The notes: generated from the sequence alone by a model not told the origin. DNA of 64,000 nucleotides from CBDDKS01 sp965230335 (GCA_965230335.1 CBDDKS010000006.1:2666001-2730000); one strand, 5' to 3'. Positions 16,147-25,840 are shown, counted from the first letter of the stretch. Translations and numbers: made by a program.

Positions 16147-18339
16147 ATGTTTGATTCTGACAGTATGCAAGAGATCATGCAGGTATTTTATGAGGAGAGT
16201 GATGAAGGTTTGGTGATCATGGAATCTGGGTTATTAAAAATAAAGGATTTGGGAGAAGCTGATGTTGAATTGATTAATGATATTTTTAGAGCAGCACATT
16301 CTATCAAAGGGGGAAGTGGCACATTTGGCATGACCAATATCGCAGAGTTTACACATGGTGTTGAAACTTTGCTGGATGAAATGAGAGCAGGTTCTCGGGA
16401 TGTTGATGTTGTGGTGATGGATGTTTTGTTAAAATCGGTGGATTGTATTCGGGATATGTTCGATGCGGCAAGAGAAGGAACCGAGTTGGATGAATATAAA
16501 ATTGAAGTAGTGAATGCCACGATTAAATGGTTACTGGGTGAAATAGATTTATCAGCAACGAAAGATGAAAGTAGTGACGATAATGAAACGACGGATACAG
16601 CCTCTGATGAGTCCAGTGAAACAGAAACCTCAGAACAAAAGGATGACAATGGATGGGATATTGTTTTTAAACCTGCACAGGATTTCTTGCATACAGGCAA
16701 TAAATTGGAATTGATTTTTAGAGAATTAGCCAATCTTGGAGAACTGAGTCTTTGTGCTGATTTAGATAGCTTACCTGAGTTAGACAGTATAAAAGCGGAT
16801 GATTGTTATGTGAATTGGAGTTGTCGTCTACTGAGTGACTGTGAAGAAGGTGAAATTAAAGAATTATTTGAATGGGTTGAAGATGACTGTGAACTATCCA
16901 TTGAAAAAATTGAAGTAAAAGAGGAAGCTTCAACAACGACGGAAGATACGAATGAGTCAAAAGAGGAAGAACACAATAGTCAAGAAGAACAAAACAATAG
17001 TCAAACTGAAGTCACACCACAAGCTGAACCATCAGAGTCAGTAAAGCCGGTGGCTGCCCAAAATACCAATATGGCAGCGGCTGCGGCTGCAGGAAAATCA
17101 AAAGCCGTTGCAAAACCGACAGGATCAATACGAGTCAGCATCGAAAAAATTGATAATTTGCTGAATTTGGTAGGTGAGTTGGTTATCACACAATCGATAC
17201 TTGATCGATATACATCTCGATTAGCCGATGAAGAGGCGTCAACAGATTATCTTGAAGAATTACGAGACGGTTTGTTTCAATTGGAAAGTAATGCGCGTGA
17301 ATTACAAGAAGTGGCAATGGATATGCGTATGTTACCGATAAGAAATTCTTTTTCCCGCTTTCCACGTTTGGTGCATGATTTATCATCACAACTAGGTAAA
17401 AAGATTGAATTGAAAATTGTTGGTGAACAAACAGAAGTAGATAAAACTGTTTTGGAAAAAATCAGCGATCCTTTGGTGCATTTGGTGAGGAACTCATTGG
17501 ATCATGGTATTGAAACACCAGAAGAGCGCTTAGAAGCCGGCAAGTCAGAAGTCGGTACACTGGAACTGAAAGCTTTTCATGAAGCGGGCAGTATTCTGAT
17601 TCAAATCATAGATGATGGCGCTGGTTTAAATACAGAAAAAATATTAGAAAAAGCACGTGAACGGGGTTTGGTTGGTGAAAATGAAGAACTTACGGAAGAA
17701 CGTATTCATAATTTAATTTTCCAACCTGGGTTTTCTACAGCAGAGCAAATTAGCGATGTATCAGGACGCGGTGTTGGTATGGATGTGGTCAGACGAAATA
17801 TTAATGATTTGGGTGGACGGGTCGATGTGCAGTCACAACCTAAGAAAGGTAGCGTCTTTACAATTCGTTTACCATTAACTTTGGCAATTTTGGATGGTCA
17901 GTTAGTTCAGGTTGGTGATGAAAGTTATGTCGTACCTTTATTATCGATTATTGAATCTGTGGTTATCAAAAAAGAATTCATTCATCGCATTGCTGGTGAC
18001 ACACAAGTGTATCGTTTAAGAGAAAACTTTATTCCTATGGCCGATCTGGTTGGTATTTTTGGTGGTGTATCGCGTGATGAAGATGCATTAGCCAATAAGT
18101 TATTAGTCATTGTTGAAGTAGAAGGCAGACGATATGGTTTAGTGGTGGATGATTTACAGGAGCAACAGCAGGTAGTCATTAAATCATTGGGAGCAAACTA
18201 TAAAAACATTGCAGGACTCAGTGGCGCGACGATTTTAGGTGACGGTATGGTGGCATTGATTATCGATGTTATCAGTTTGGTGGATACTTGTTTTAAAGAT
18301 CTGGGTGATTTGTCTTTAGATTTTGCAGAAGCCAGTTAA
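16147..18339 (+). CDS. cheA: Chemotaxis histidine kinase CheA
   Basis: About 730 residues from the ATG at 16147, which has GGGGAGA seven bases upstream; an ATG at 16126 lacks a ribosome site. Domains in order: HPt with phospho-accepting His51 in AAHSIKGGSGTFG; a poorly conserved middle domain; a long acidic Glu/Gln/Ser-rich linker (about 250-310) and an Ala-rich patch; the dimerisation helix NLLNLVGELVITQS; the ATPase with LVRNSLDHGIETPEER (N box) and GRGVGMDVV (G box); and a C-terminal CheW-like domain. It autophosphorylates under receptor control and passes phosphate to the CheY and CheB proteins of this operon. Confidence 0.95.
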   Translation: MFDSDSMQEIMQVFYEESDEGLVIMESGLLKIKDLGEADVELINDIFRAAHSIKGGSGTFGMTNIAEFTHGVETLLDEMRAGSRDVDVVVMDVLLKSVDCIRDMFDAAREGTELDEYKIEVVNATIKWLLGEIDLSATKDESSDDNETTDTASDESSETETSEQKDDNGWDIVFKPAQDFLHTGNKLELIFRELANLGELSLCADLDSLPELDSIKADDCYVNWSCRLLSDCEEGEIKELFEWVEDDCELSIEKIEVKEEASTTTEDTNESKEEEHNSQEEQNNSQTEVTPQAEPSESVKPVAAQNTNMAAAAAAGKSKAVAKPTGSIRVSIEKIDNLLNLVGELVITQSILDRYTSRLADEEASTDYLEELRDGLFQLESNARELQEVAMDMRMLPIRNSFSRFPRLVHDLSSQLGKKIELKIVGEQTEVDKTVLEKISDPLVHLVRNSLDHGIETPEERLEAGKSEVGTLELKAFHEAGSILIQIIDDGAGLNTEKILEKARERGLVGENEELTEERIHNLIFQPGFSTAEQISDVSGRGVGMDVVRRNINDLGGRVDVQSQPKKGSVFTIRLPLTLAILDGQLVQVGDESYVVPLLSIIESVVIKKEFIHRIAGDTQVYRLRENFIPMADLVGIFGGVSRDEDALANKLLVIVEVEGRRYGLVVDDLQEQQQVVIKSLGANYKNIAGLSGATILGDGMVALIIDVISLVDTCFKDLGDLSLDFAEAS

Positions 18340-18386
18340 CACATGATGAATAATATACGATTGAGAATGAAAAGAGGTTTGAATAA

Positions 18387-18905
18387 ATGAGTACTACAGA
18401 AGCAATTGAAAGTGAAAGCGAACTTCATAAAAATTCAGAGCTCAGTCAGTTCCTCACTTTTATGCTGAGTGAAGAAGAATATGGTGTCGAAATACTCAAA
18501 GTGCAAGGTATCCAGGGCTGGGGGAAAGTCACACCCATTCCCGGCACACCTGAGTATATTTTGGGCGTGATTAATCTAAGAGGTACGGTAGTACCTATTG
18601 TCGATTTACGGAAACGTTTTTTATTAGATGACGTCTCATATGGACCAACAACCGTTATTGTGGTTGTTAAAGTCAATGATAATGGTAAAGAACGTATTGT
18701 CGGCATGGTGGTTGATGCAGTATCAGAAGTCTATGATGTCAATGTTGAAGAAATAAAACCGGCTCCTAACTTTGGTGGTGCGGTTTCTACAGAGTATGTT
18801 CAAGGGTTAGTAACCGTTGATGACAAAATGTTGATCTTGTTAGAAATCGACAGTCTTATCAACTCCGGTGTATTAGATCAAGTACCTGATACATTAATCA
18901 GTTAA
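18387..18905 (+). CDS. cheW: Chemotaxis coupling protein CheW
   Basis: 172 residues, a single CheW domain: FLTFMLSEEEYGVEILKVQGI at the start, IPGTPEYILGVINLRGTVVPIVDLR in the middle, and GMVVDAVSEV near the end are all diagnostic. It bridges CheA and the receptor in the signalling array. It sits between cheA and the receptor gene (47 and 29 bases). Confidence 0.95.
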   Translation: MSTTEAIESESELHKNSELSQFLTFMLSEEEYGVEILKVQGIQGWGKVTPIPGTPEYILGVINLRGTVVPIVDLRKRFLLDDVSYGPTTVIVVVKVNDNGKERIVGMVVDAVSEVYDVNVEEIKPAPNFGGAVSTEYVQGLVTVDDKMLILLEIDSLINSGVLDQVPDTLIS

Positions 18906-18934
18906 GTTTTAATCATTGTTTAAAGGTAAATAAA

Positions 18935-21658
18935 ATGAATATTTTTAACAAAATCAGCTTTCAGACAAAAGTCTATGCTTTGTTCCTGATACCCATGACA
19001 GTTTTACTCGTCATGAGTCTTGTTAATTTATTTTCCAGCTATGGAGAATATCAGGAATTCAAGATGATTAAAAATCACAATGGAATATCGACAAGGTCAG
19101 CCAATCTGGTTCATGAGTTACAAAAAGAGCGTGGTTTCACAGCTGGTTTTGTTGCGACTAAAGGAGAAAAAAACGCATCAGAACTGAGAGAGCAAAGGCT
19201 TAAAACAGATCAGGCTTTACAAGAGTACAATGATTATCTTGAGTTGGTTGATATGGATCATGTGAATAAGGATTTACAGGATGAATTAAAGTTGATCGAG
19301 AGAGATATGTCTGGGTTACCTGGTCACAGACGTGAAGTGGATGGCTTAAACCTAAGTGTTAAAACAGCAGTCAGTTATTATACCAATGCGAACCATGATG
19401 TTTTAGAAAATGTTGCTATTATTGCCCATGAAACACACGATGCTGAAATTGCTGAAGGTGGCTTTGCTTTTTATGAGTTTTTGCAAGGTAAAGAGTATGC
19501 AGGTTTGGAAAGAGCCTATTTAAATGTCTATTTCTCTAAAAATGAATTTTCAAATGATTTATATGCTGATTTTATTAAAGTCTTGTCATCTCAAGAAGTC
19601 GCTTTTAATGCATTTAAAGCGATTGCTCCTAAAGAGGTTTCTGAATATATGAGTCTTATCGTAAAGGGTGGTGTCGTTGATGAGGTTAACCGATTAAGAA
19701 CGATTGCCAGAGAAAAAAATAATCAAGCGGCAGCAGAAGTGAGTGCCAGTGATTGGTTTAGAGTATCAACACAACGTATTGACTTGATGCATAAAGTAGA
19801 AAATAAAATTGCATCACATTTGCAAGAGCTTTCTGGAAAACGTCAGGATACCACATTTAATAGCATGGCAATGAATACCGTATTTAGTACGTTTGCATTA
19901 TGCTTTTTGGTTCTTGTTTATAGAGCTACCTCAAAAGGTTTTGGAAAACTTTCATCCAGTATTGGTAATATTGCCGGTATTATTTATGAAGATAACGAGG
20001 GAGAGACAGATTTAAGTGAAATGTTAACCGTACTTTCCGATATGCATAACTCATTACAAGAGCGTATAGAAACGGATCGTCGACAATTGAATGAAACCAC
20101 GCGTTTGAAACAGGCTCTGGATATTACCGATGCCAATATCATGGTGGCCAATGCTAATAATGAGATTGTTTATATGAATAAATCAGTCAATGAGTTATTT
20201 AAAAACAATGAAAAAGATATTCGTAATGAATTACCATCATTTAATGCAGATAAGTTATTAAACAGTAATATGGATATCTTTCATAAAAACCCAGAACATC
20301 AGCAGCGTATTATCGAGGGCTTGAAAAAAACCTATAGAACCCGTGCAAAGGTAGCCGGGCTGACCTTTAATTTAACAGCCAGCCCTATAGTGAATGATGA
20401 AGGACAACGTTTGGGTACAGTGGTTGAGTGGGAAGATTTAACTCAAGAGCTCATGATAGAAGATGATGTACAAAATCTGGTGGATAAAGCTTTAGAAGGT
20501 GATCTCAGTCATAGAGTGAATATTGATAATATCGATGGGTTTTATCATCGCTTGTGTGACAGTTTGAATCAGGTCATGGGTAGCACCGAATCAGCTTTAA
20601 ATGATGTGATAAAAATATTAATGGCCATGGCAGAAGGTGATTTAACACAAAAAATTACGGCAGATTATAAAGGCTTGTTTGATCAACTTAAGTGCAACAC
20701 CAATGATTTAAGTGATCGCTTGACGACCGTTTTGTGTGGTATCAAGCGTGGCGCTTCCAATGTGAAAAGTGCATCGGAAGAAATTTCTCAGGGCAATTCT
20801 AATTTAAGCCAAAGAACAGAAGAACAGGCGGCCAGTTTGGAGCAAACCGCATCCAGTATGGAGCAAATGACCAGTACTATTCAGCAAAATACAGAAAATG
20901 CGCGAGAGGCTGATGGTTTAGCCAGTAATGCGCGTTCAATTGCCGAATCAGGGGGGAGTGTTGTTAACTCTGCCATTGATGCTATGTCACAAATCAATAC
21001 CTCCAGCAGAGAAATCGCTGACATTATTGGGGTGATTGATGAAATTGCGTTCCAAACTAACCTGTTGGCACTCAATGCTTCTGTGGAAGCAGCCCGAGCC
21101 GGTGAACAGGGACGTGGTTTTGCTGTGGTAGCCAGTGAGGTACGTAATTTGGCGGGACGCAGTGCTACAGCCGCTAAAGAAATCAAAGAGCTGATTCAGG
21201 ACAGTGTGATTAAAGTGGATGAAGGCAGTAAACTGGTGAATGAGTCTGGTGAACGTTTGCATGAAATTGTGGAGTCCATTCAAAAAGTATCGGATATTGT
21301 TGCCGAAATATCAGCCGCCAGTGAAGAACAATCGGCAGGTATCGAAGAAGTGAATAAAGCGGTTGGACAAATGGATGAAATGACCCAGCAAAATGCAGCT
21401 TTGGTAGAAGAGGTTGCTGCTACCAGTGAAGGTATGGGCGGTCAGGCTGCCGATTTAGACAATCAAATTGGTTTTTTCCGAGTTAACGATGGTAGTGCTG
21501 CCTCAGGTTCTTCTGGACAACAAGAGCGTCGTGCGAAAGACAGACCTTGGAAGGGCGGCAACAATAGTGCATCACAATCTGCACCAGCATCATCGGCAAT
21601 TGTGTCACCATTAGCTGCTAATGCTGACTTTGATGGTGATGAATGGGAAGACTTTTAA
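18935..21658 (+). CDS. Methyl-accepting chemotaxis protein with NIT and PAS domains
   Basis: 907 residues. A first membrane helix (about 10-30) is followed by a periplasmic NIT (nitrate/nitrite-sensor-like) domain recognised by VHELQKERGFTAGFVATKG, a second helix (about 308-330), a cytoplasmic PAS-like domain (LDITDANIMVANANNEIVYMNKSV to about 500), a HAMP-like connector and the signalling hairpin with the tip EIAFQTNLLALNASVEAARAG near residue 705. The last residues are DGDEWEDF. The W-x-x-F ending resembles the pentapeptide (NWETF in Escherichia coli) that tethers CheR and CheB. The ligand is unknown; NIT suggests an inorganic or small-molecule cue. It is the only receptor in the operon. 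Confidence 0.92.
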   Translation: MNIFNKISFQTKVYALFLIPMTVLLVMSLVNLFSSYGEYQEFKMIKNHNGISTRSANLVHELQKERGFTAGFVATKGEKNASELREQRLKTDQALQEYNDYLELVDMDHVNKDLQDELKLIERDMSGLPGHRREVDGLNLSVKTAVSYYTNANHDVLENVAIIAHETHDAEIAEGGFAFYEFLQGKEYAGLERAYLNVYFSKNEFSNDLYADFIKVLSSQEVAFNAFKAIAPKEVSEYMSLIVKGGVVDEVNRLRTIAREKNNQAAAEVSASDWFRVSTQRIDLMHKVENKIASHLQELSGKRQDTTFNSMAMNTVFSTFALCFLVLVYRATSKGFGKLSSSIGNIAGIIYEDNEGETDLSEMLTVLSDMHNSLQERIETDRRQLNETTRLKQALDITDANIMVANANNEIVYMNKSVNELFKNNEKDIRNELPSFNADKLLNSNMDIFHKNPEHQQRIIEGLKKTYRTRAKVAGLTFNLTASPIVNDEGQRLGTVVEWEDLTQELMIEDDVQNLVDKALEGDLSHRVNIDNIDGFYHRLCDSLNQVMGSTESALNDVIKILMAMAEGDLTQKITADYKGLFDQLKCNTNDLSDRLTTVLCGIKRGASNVKSASEEISQGNSNLSQRTEEQAASLEQTASSMEQMTSTIQQNTENAREADGLASNARSIAESGGSVVNSAIDAMSQINTSSREIADIIGVIDEIAFQTNLLALNASVEAARAGEQGRGFAVVASEVRNLAGRSATAAKEIKELIQDSVIKVDEGSKLVNESGERLHEIVESIQKVSDIVAEISAASEEQSAGIEEVNKAVGQMDEMTQQNAALVEEVAATSEGMGGQAADLDNQIGFFRVNDGSAASGSSGQQERRAKDRPWKGGNNSASQSAPASSAIVSPLAANADFDGDEWEDF

Positions 21659-21753
21659 GGGAGCACTTTAAACCACGATCGACCGTGTTGTTATAAAAAG
21701 TGTGATCAGTCCTTAAGCCATAAAACTGATTCTATTGAATATTTAGTACAGCT

Positions 21754-22590
21754 ATGAATGAAGAATTTGATTTAACAGAACGTGATTTTCGTAAACTGCA
21801 AGATTTGGTTTTCGATATTACAGGCATATCACTCAGCGATGCGAAGCGCACTTTAGTGTATCGTCGTTTTGCTCCAAGAATCAAATCTCTGAATTTAAAT
21901 GGATTTAAAGAATATTGTGAACTTATAGCTTCAGGTGACAAAAATGAAATCACTCATTTTTCCAATGCTATCACAACAAACTTAACGGCTTTTTTTAGAG
22001 AAAATCATCACTTTGAATTTTTGGCAAAAAAAGCATTACCATTATTAAAAGAAAAAAATTCGAAAACACGTCAAATACGTATCTGGTCTGCCGGATGTTC
22101 AACGGGAGAAGAACCTTATAGTATTGCTATTACCTTAAAAGAAAATATGCCAGATTTAGAGGCATGGGATGTTAAGGTGTTGGCAACAGACTTGGATACA
22201 GGCAGTTTAGGAAAAGCAAAAGCAGGTATTTATACAGAAAAAATTTTAGAAAAAATATCAAAAGAACAATGTAGACGTTGGTTCTTGAAAGGGAAACAGT
22301 CCAATCAAGATAAAATAAAAGTGTCACCTGAATTGCAGTCACTAATACATTTCCAGCCATTGAATCTTATGACAAACTGGCCGTTTAAAAATCATTTTGA
22401 TTTAATATTTTGTCGTAATGTTTTAATTTATTTTGATAAGCCAACACAGAAAATGCTGGCTGAGAAATTTTCTTCTGTTCAAAAAGTGGGTGGGCATTTG
22501 ATTATTGGTCATTCCGAATCATTACAGAATGTTACTCCTTTTTATCGTTTAACCGGCCAAACAATTTATGAACGTACTGATCATAAATAA
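21754..22590 (+). CDS. cheR: Chemoreceptor methyltransferase CheR
   Basis: 278 residues. An N-terminal helical domain (FDLTERDFRKLQDLVFDITGISL) precedes the SAM-binding fold with IRIWSAGCSTGEEPYSIA, the LATDLDTGSL motif and the late FDLIFCRNVLIYFDKPTQ. It methylates receptor glutamates. It lies 12 bases before cheB, giving a matched methylation/demethylation pair for the upstream receptor, whose C-terminal tail could dock it. Confidence 0.95.
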   Translation: MNEEFDLTERDFRKLQDLVFDITGISLSDAKRTLVYRRFAPRIKSLNLNGFKEYCELIASGDKNEITHFSNAITTNLTAFFRENHHFEFLAKKALPLLKEKNSKTRQIRIWSAGCSTGEEPYSIAITLKENMPDLEAWDVKVLATDLDTGSLGKAKAGIYTEKILEKISKEQCRRWFLKGKQSNQDKIKVSPELQSLIHFQPLNLMTNWPFKNHFDLIFCRNVLIYFDKPTQKMLAEKFSSVQKVGGHLIIGHSESLQNVTPFYRLTGQTIYERTDHK

Positions 22591-22602
22591 GGTGATGAGT
22601 TG

Positions 22603-23706
22603 ATGCAGCCTATAAGAGTACTGGTGATTGATGATTCAGCATTGATGCGTAAACTGGTTAGTGAAATTTTACAATCCGATCCTGATATTGAAGTGATTGG
22701 AACGGCCGTTGATCCTTATGATGCCAGAGACAAAATTAAACAGTTAAAACCCGATGTATTAACCTTGGATATTGAAATGCCTAAAATGGATGGGCTAACG
22801 TTTTTAAAAAATCTGATGCGTTTAAATCCATTGCCTGTTGTGATGTTATCCACCTTGACAGAGAGAGGAGCGGATGTCACATTAACGGCCATTAATCTGG
22901 GTGCTGTCGATTATGTCCCCAAGCCGAAAGTGGATGCCATACGTAGTTTTCAAGATTGTGCTGAGGAACTGATTGAAAAGGTAAAAAATGCTTCAACGGT
23001 TAAGGTGGTTGCACGGGGAACGGCAAAAAAGGTAACTCCCTCACAAAAAGTCAATAATGACAATATTATGGATAATTTCCCAGAGTTGAATACATTATCA
23101 AAAAGAGGATTTCTTAGAAAATGTATTATTGCCATTGGTGCCTCAACTGGAGGCACTGTAGCGATAAGAGAAGTGATTGAAAGACTGCCAGCCTGCTTAC
23201 CCCCCATTGTTATTACACAACATATTCCTGCTGAATTTAGTTTACCTTTTGCAAAACGGGTTGATGAGGTGTCTCAAATAACCGTCAAAGAAGCTGCGGA
23301 TGGTGATGAACTACAATTTGGTCATGCTTATATTGCACCAGGCAGTCATCATTTACTATTAGAAAATAAAAATGGACAATTGGTTTGTCGATTGAATGAT
23401 GGTCCACCTGTGAATCGACATAAACCGGCTGTAGATGTGTTATTTGATTCTGTTGCGGGCCTGGTGGGTAACAAAGCGGTAGGTGTTTTGTTAACAGGCA
23501 TGGGTAAAGATGGTGCAGAAGGTTTATTGAAAATGAGGAAAAAAGGCGCTGCAACGATTGCCCAAGATGAAAAAACCAGTGCTGTTTGGGGTATGCCAGG
23601 TGCAGCAGTAAAACTCAGTGCGGCAAGAGAAATAAAACCACTGCAATCGGTACCAGAAACCATATTAACTGCGTTATCGCAATTAGGTGAAAAAAAAGCA
23701 AGTTAA
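22603..23706 (+). CDS. cheB: Chemotaxis response regulator/methylesterase CheB
   Basis: About 367 residues from the ATG at 22603 with GGTGATGAG just before it. The receiver domain has Asp56 in LDIEMPKMDG. After a linker comes the methylesterase domain with the catalytic triad Ser181 (IGASTGG), His207 (ITQHIPAEFS) and Asp303 (GMGKDGAEG). It demethylates or deamidates receptors when phosphorylated by CheA. Confidence 0.95.
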   Translation: MQPIRVLVIDDSALMRKLVSEILQSDPDIEVIGTAVDPYDARDKIKQLKPDVLTLDIEMPKMDGLTFLKNLMRLNPLPVVMLSTLTERGADVTLTAINLGAVDYVPKPKVDAIRSFQDCAEELIEKVKNASTVKVVARGTAKKVTPSQKVNNDNIMDNFPELNTLSKRGFLRKCIIAIGASTGGTVAIREVIERLPACLPPIVITQHIPAEFSLPFAKRVDEVSQITVKEAADGDELQFGHAYIAPGSHHLLLENKNGQLVCRLNDGPPVNRHKPAVDVLFDSVAGLVGNKAVGVLLTGMGKDGAEGLLKMRKKGAATIAQDEKTSAVWGMPGAAVKLSAAREIKPLQSVPETILTALSQLGEKKAS

Positions 23707-23799
23707 TGAAAGATAGTTTGCAGTATGAGTCGAGTTGTTCATAATATATATTATGACATGTGTAAAATGTAATTAATAAACTACAAGAGGTAAGAAGTC

Positions 23800-24162
23800 A
23801 TGGCTAATGTTTTAGTCGTTGATGATTCAAAATCTATGCGGCAAATGGTAACTTTTGCATTATCCTCTGCCGGACATGATATCACTCAGGCAGAGAATGG
23901 TCAGGAAGCGCTGGATATAGCAAAAGACAATCAGTTTAAACTTGTGATCACGGATGTTAATATGCCGGTAATGGATGGCATCACATTGATTCGAAAATTG
24001 CGAGAATTATCTTCTTACAAATTTACACCTTTGTTAACGTTAACAACAGAATCCAGCGATGAAAAAAAAGCAGAAGGTAAAGCAGCAGGTGCAACGGGGT
24101 GGATTGTCAAACCTTTTAATCCGGATAAATTATTAAATATTGTAGCTAGAGTGTTGAGTTGA
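23800..24162 (+). CDS. cheY: Second CheY-type response regulator
   Basis: 120 residues, a single receiver domain with VVDDS at the start, Asp52 in VITDVNMPVMDG, Thr82/83 in LTLTTES and Lys104 in IVKPF. It is closer in pattern to classical CheY-like proteins of alternative chemotaxis systems than to the first cheY of the operon. Which of the two drives the output and which is a phosphate sink cannot be told from the sequence. Confidence 0.92.
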   Translation: MANVLVVDDSKSMRQMVTFALSSAGHDITQAENGQEALDIAKDNQFKLVITDVNMPVMDGITLIRKLRELSSYKFTPLLTLTTESSDEKKAEGKAAGATGWIVKPFNPDKLLNIVARVLS

Positions 24163-24204
24163 TTGGTTTGTTAGATTAAAGATTAATCAATAAGGTTTGA
24201 TAAC

Positions 24205-24750
24205 ATGGGTGAAATATCTGGAAGCAATAAAAAAGTAGAAGGTGATATGCCTCAACGACGCTTGCATCAACTCATTGAACTTTGTGCAGTTCAAGTACAG
24301 GCGGCTTATAGTGAATGCAGTCGGGATCATGAAGAAGTCACACGTTTTTTTCTAAAAGTTGTGGAAGATATGGATGAACGTTATTGTCATACTCAGGAAG
24401 ATGAACAAGAAAGAGAGGATTGTAGTGGTCAATTAGATGAAGCAAGAAAAGGATTAATGGCATTACAGGCTTTTGATGCAGTAGAACAACGTATGGAACA
24501 TATTAGAGACAGTTTATTATTGCTCAGTGACTTTTTAAATGAAGATACCTGCTTAAAAAATCATAATAATGATTTGTCGGAAGAACAATGGCAAAAGTTA
24601 ACTCAAAGTATGTCGTTACTTTATACAACAACCCATGAAAAACGTTTATTGGATATGGGAACTAACGGTGTACTCAGAGCCTCGTTATTTGAAGAGGCTG
24701 ATAAACCTTGTGTTGATCGTTTTGACAATGATGATATCGACTTGTTTTAA
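24205..24750 (+). CDS. Unassigned chemotaxis-operon protein, possible CheZ-like phosphatase
   Basis: 181 residues, strongly helical and acidic, with no family I can name with certainty. It contains LMALQAFDAVEQRMEHI (centre about residue 93); D-x-x-x-Q matches the catalytic spacing of CheZ (Asp and Gln four apart on one helix). No CheZ or CheC/CheX is otherwise present in an operon with two CheY proteins. The last residues are FDNDDIDLF, which resemble the tails of the receptor (FDGDEWEDF) and CheD (GGDIELF). It lies 42 bases after cheY and 27 before cheD. The phosphatase idea is inference; a scaffold role is also possible. Confidence 0.5.
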   Translation: MGEISGSNKKVEGDMPQRRLHQLIELCAVQVQAAYSECSRDHEEVTRFFLKVVEDMDERYCHTQEDEQEREDCSGQLDEARKGLMALQAFDAVEQRMEHIRDSLLLLSDFLNEDTCLKNHNNDLSEEQWQKLTQSMSLLYTTTHEKRLLDMGTNGVLRASLFEEADKPCVDRFDNDDIDLF

Positions 24751-24777
24751 AATCAATGGTGAAGAGTTGAAGACTGT

Positions 24778-25389
24778 ATGAGTGGTACACATGATTTTAG
24801 TCATATTCGAATGTCAACTTGCTCAAAGAGTCAGAAAACCATTGCTCGGATTTTACCTGGAGAATATTACGCCACACGCCGTAATGAATTGTTAACAACC
24901 GTATTAGGATCCTGTATTGCTGTGTGTATTTATGATCCCTTGTTAAAAATGGGCGGTATGAATCACTTTATGTTACCTAAAAGTAAAGAGGGTGGTTCAG
25001 GTTGGGCAGGCACACAACTGAATTGTGAAACCCGATTTGGTTGTTATGCGATGGAAAACTTAATCAATGCGTTATTAAAAATGGGTTCGAGTAAACAACG
25101 ATTGGAGTTCAAAGTATTTGGTGGCGGACGTATTAATTCGCAAATGAATGATATTGGTGCTAAAAATATTGAATTTATTAATGATTTTTTAAAAAGTGAA
25201 GGTTATAAAGTGACATCACAAGATGTGGGTTCCATTTATCCAAGAAAGGTAAATTTTTACCCTGCCACAGGCAAAGCACAGGTCAAAAAACTGCGTTCTT
25301 TACAGAAAGAAGATATTATCAAACAAGAGGAGAAATTCAGCCGTGATATTAGCAAGGATGATTCGGGTGGTGATATTGAATTGTTTTAA
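24778..25389 (+). CDS. cheD: Chemoreceptor glutamine deamidase CheD
   Basis: 203 residues. The CheD fold is recognised from TVLGSCIAVCIYD, with catalytic Cys46, and MNHFMLP, with His63; the later FKVFGGGRI and the RKVNFYPATGKAQVKKL block are also typical. It deamidates selected receptor glutamines to glutamates, making them methylation sites. It is the last gene of the operon. The extended acidic C-terminus ends DIELF, which is shared in form with the preceding protein. Confidence 0.92.
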   Translation: MSGTHDFSHIRMSTCSKSQKTIARILPGEYYATRRNELLTTVLGSCIAVCIYDPLLKMGGMNHFMLPKSKEGGSGWAGTQLNCETRFGCYAMENLINALLKMGSSKQRLEFKVFGGGRINSQMNDIGAKNIEFINDFLKSEGYKVTSQDVGSIYPRKVNFYPATGKAQVKKLRSLQKEDIIKQEEKFSRDISKDDSGGDIELF

Positions 25390-25409
25390 AAATAAAAAAC
25401 TAGTCGGTT

Positions 25410-25436
25410 TTTCTTATTCCGAGTTCAGGTTATATT
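25410..25436 (+). repeat. Dispersed 27-bp repeat, copy downstream of the chemotaxis operon
   Basis: Matches 15051-15077 at 21 of 27 positions, same orientation. It begins 21 bases after the cheD stop. Confidence 0.45.
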
Positions 25437-25521
25437 AGATTTTCGTTTTTATATAGCACAGTTAGAAAAGATGAAAACGTCTGGCACAAGAAAGAGCTAT
25501 AGCGAATCAATAATGTTTTTC

Positions 25522-25556
25522 TTGCTTTGAAAAAGTCAGTCGCACACAGTGAAGCG
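25522..25556 (+). repeat. Copy B of the dispersed 35-bp repeat
   Basis: Identical to the reverse complement of 13204-13238 except for one base (T for C in CACAGtGAAGCG). The two copies are in inverted orientation, about 12.3 kb apart, both outside genes. Confidence 0.75.
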
Positions 25557-25840
25557 GTGCGAAATAATGTTTTCTTATTAGGATATAAAGTATTGATAGT
25601 TTCACTAAAACTCTTTCCCTCAAATGCTAGAGTTTATGCTAACAAATGATAAACTTAAATTCATAATATAAATATGAGATAAATAATTGAGAATCTCTTT
25701 TTGAAATTAAATTAGGTGGAAGTTATTTTAGAATGGCAATAAGAGGCATATATCGTTTTAATCTATAAAATTTTACCTTTATAATAGGCGACACTTCCAT
25801 TATTTCCTGTTTAATATTTTTCTAGAGTCAGTGATAACTT

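Larger units (their letters stand above)
25390..25840. other. Intergenic region with dispersed repeats
   Basis: No gene or clear terminator was found in these 451 bases between cheD and pepN. Two short dispersed repeats (25410-25436 and 25522-25556) are present. The right part is AT-rich and must contain the pepN promoter. Confidence 0.6.

Noticed and set aside
15001..25840. Chemotaxis operon as a recently acquired genomic island
   Set aside because: Base composition and codon use look like those of the neighbouring housekeeping genes, and no integrase or clear att repeats were found; only the small flanking repeats are reported.
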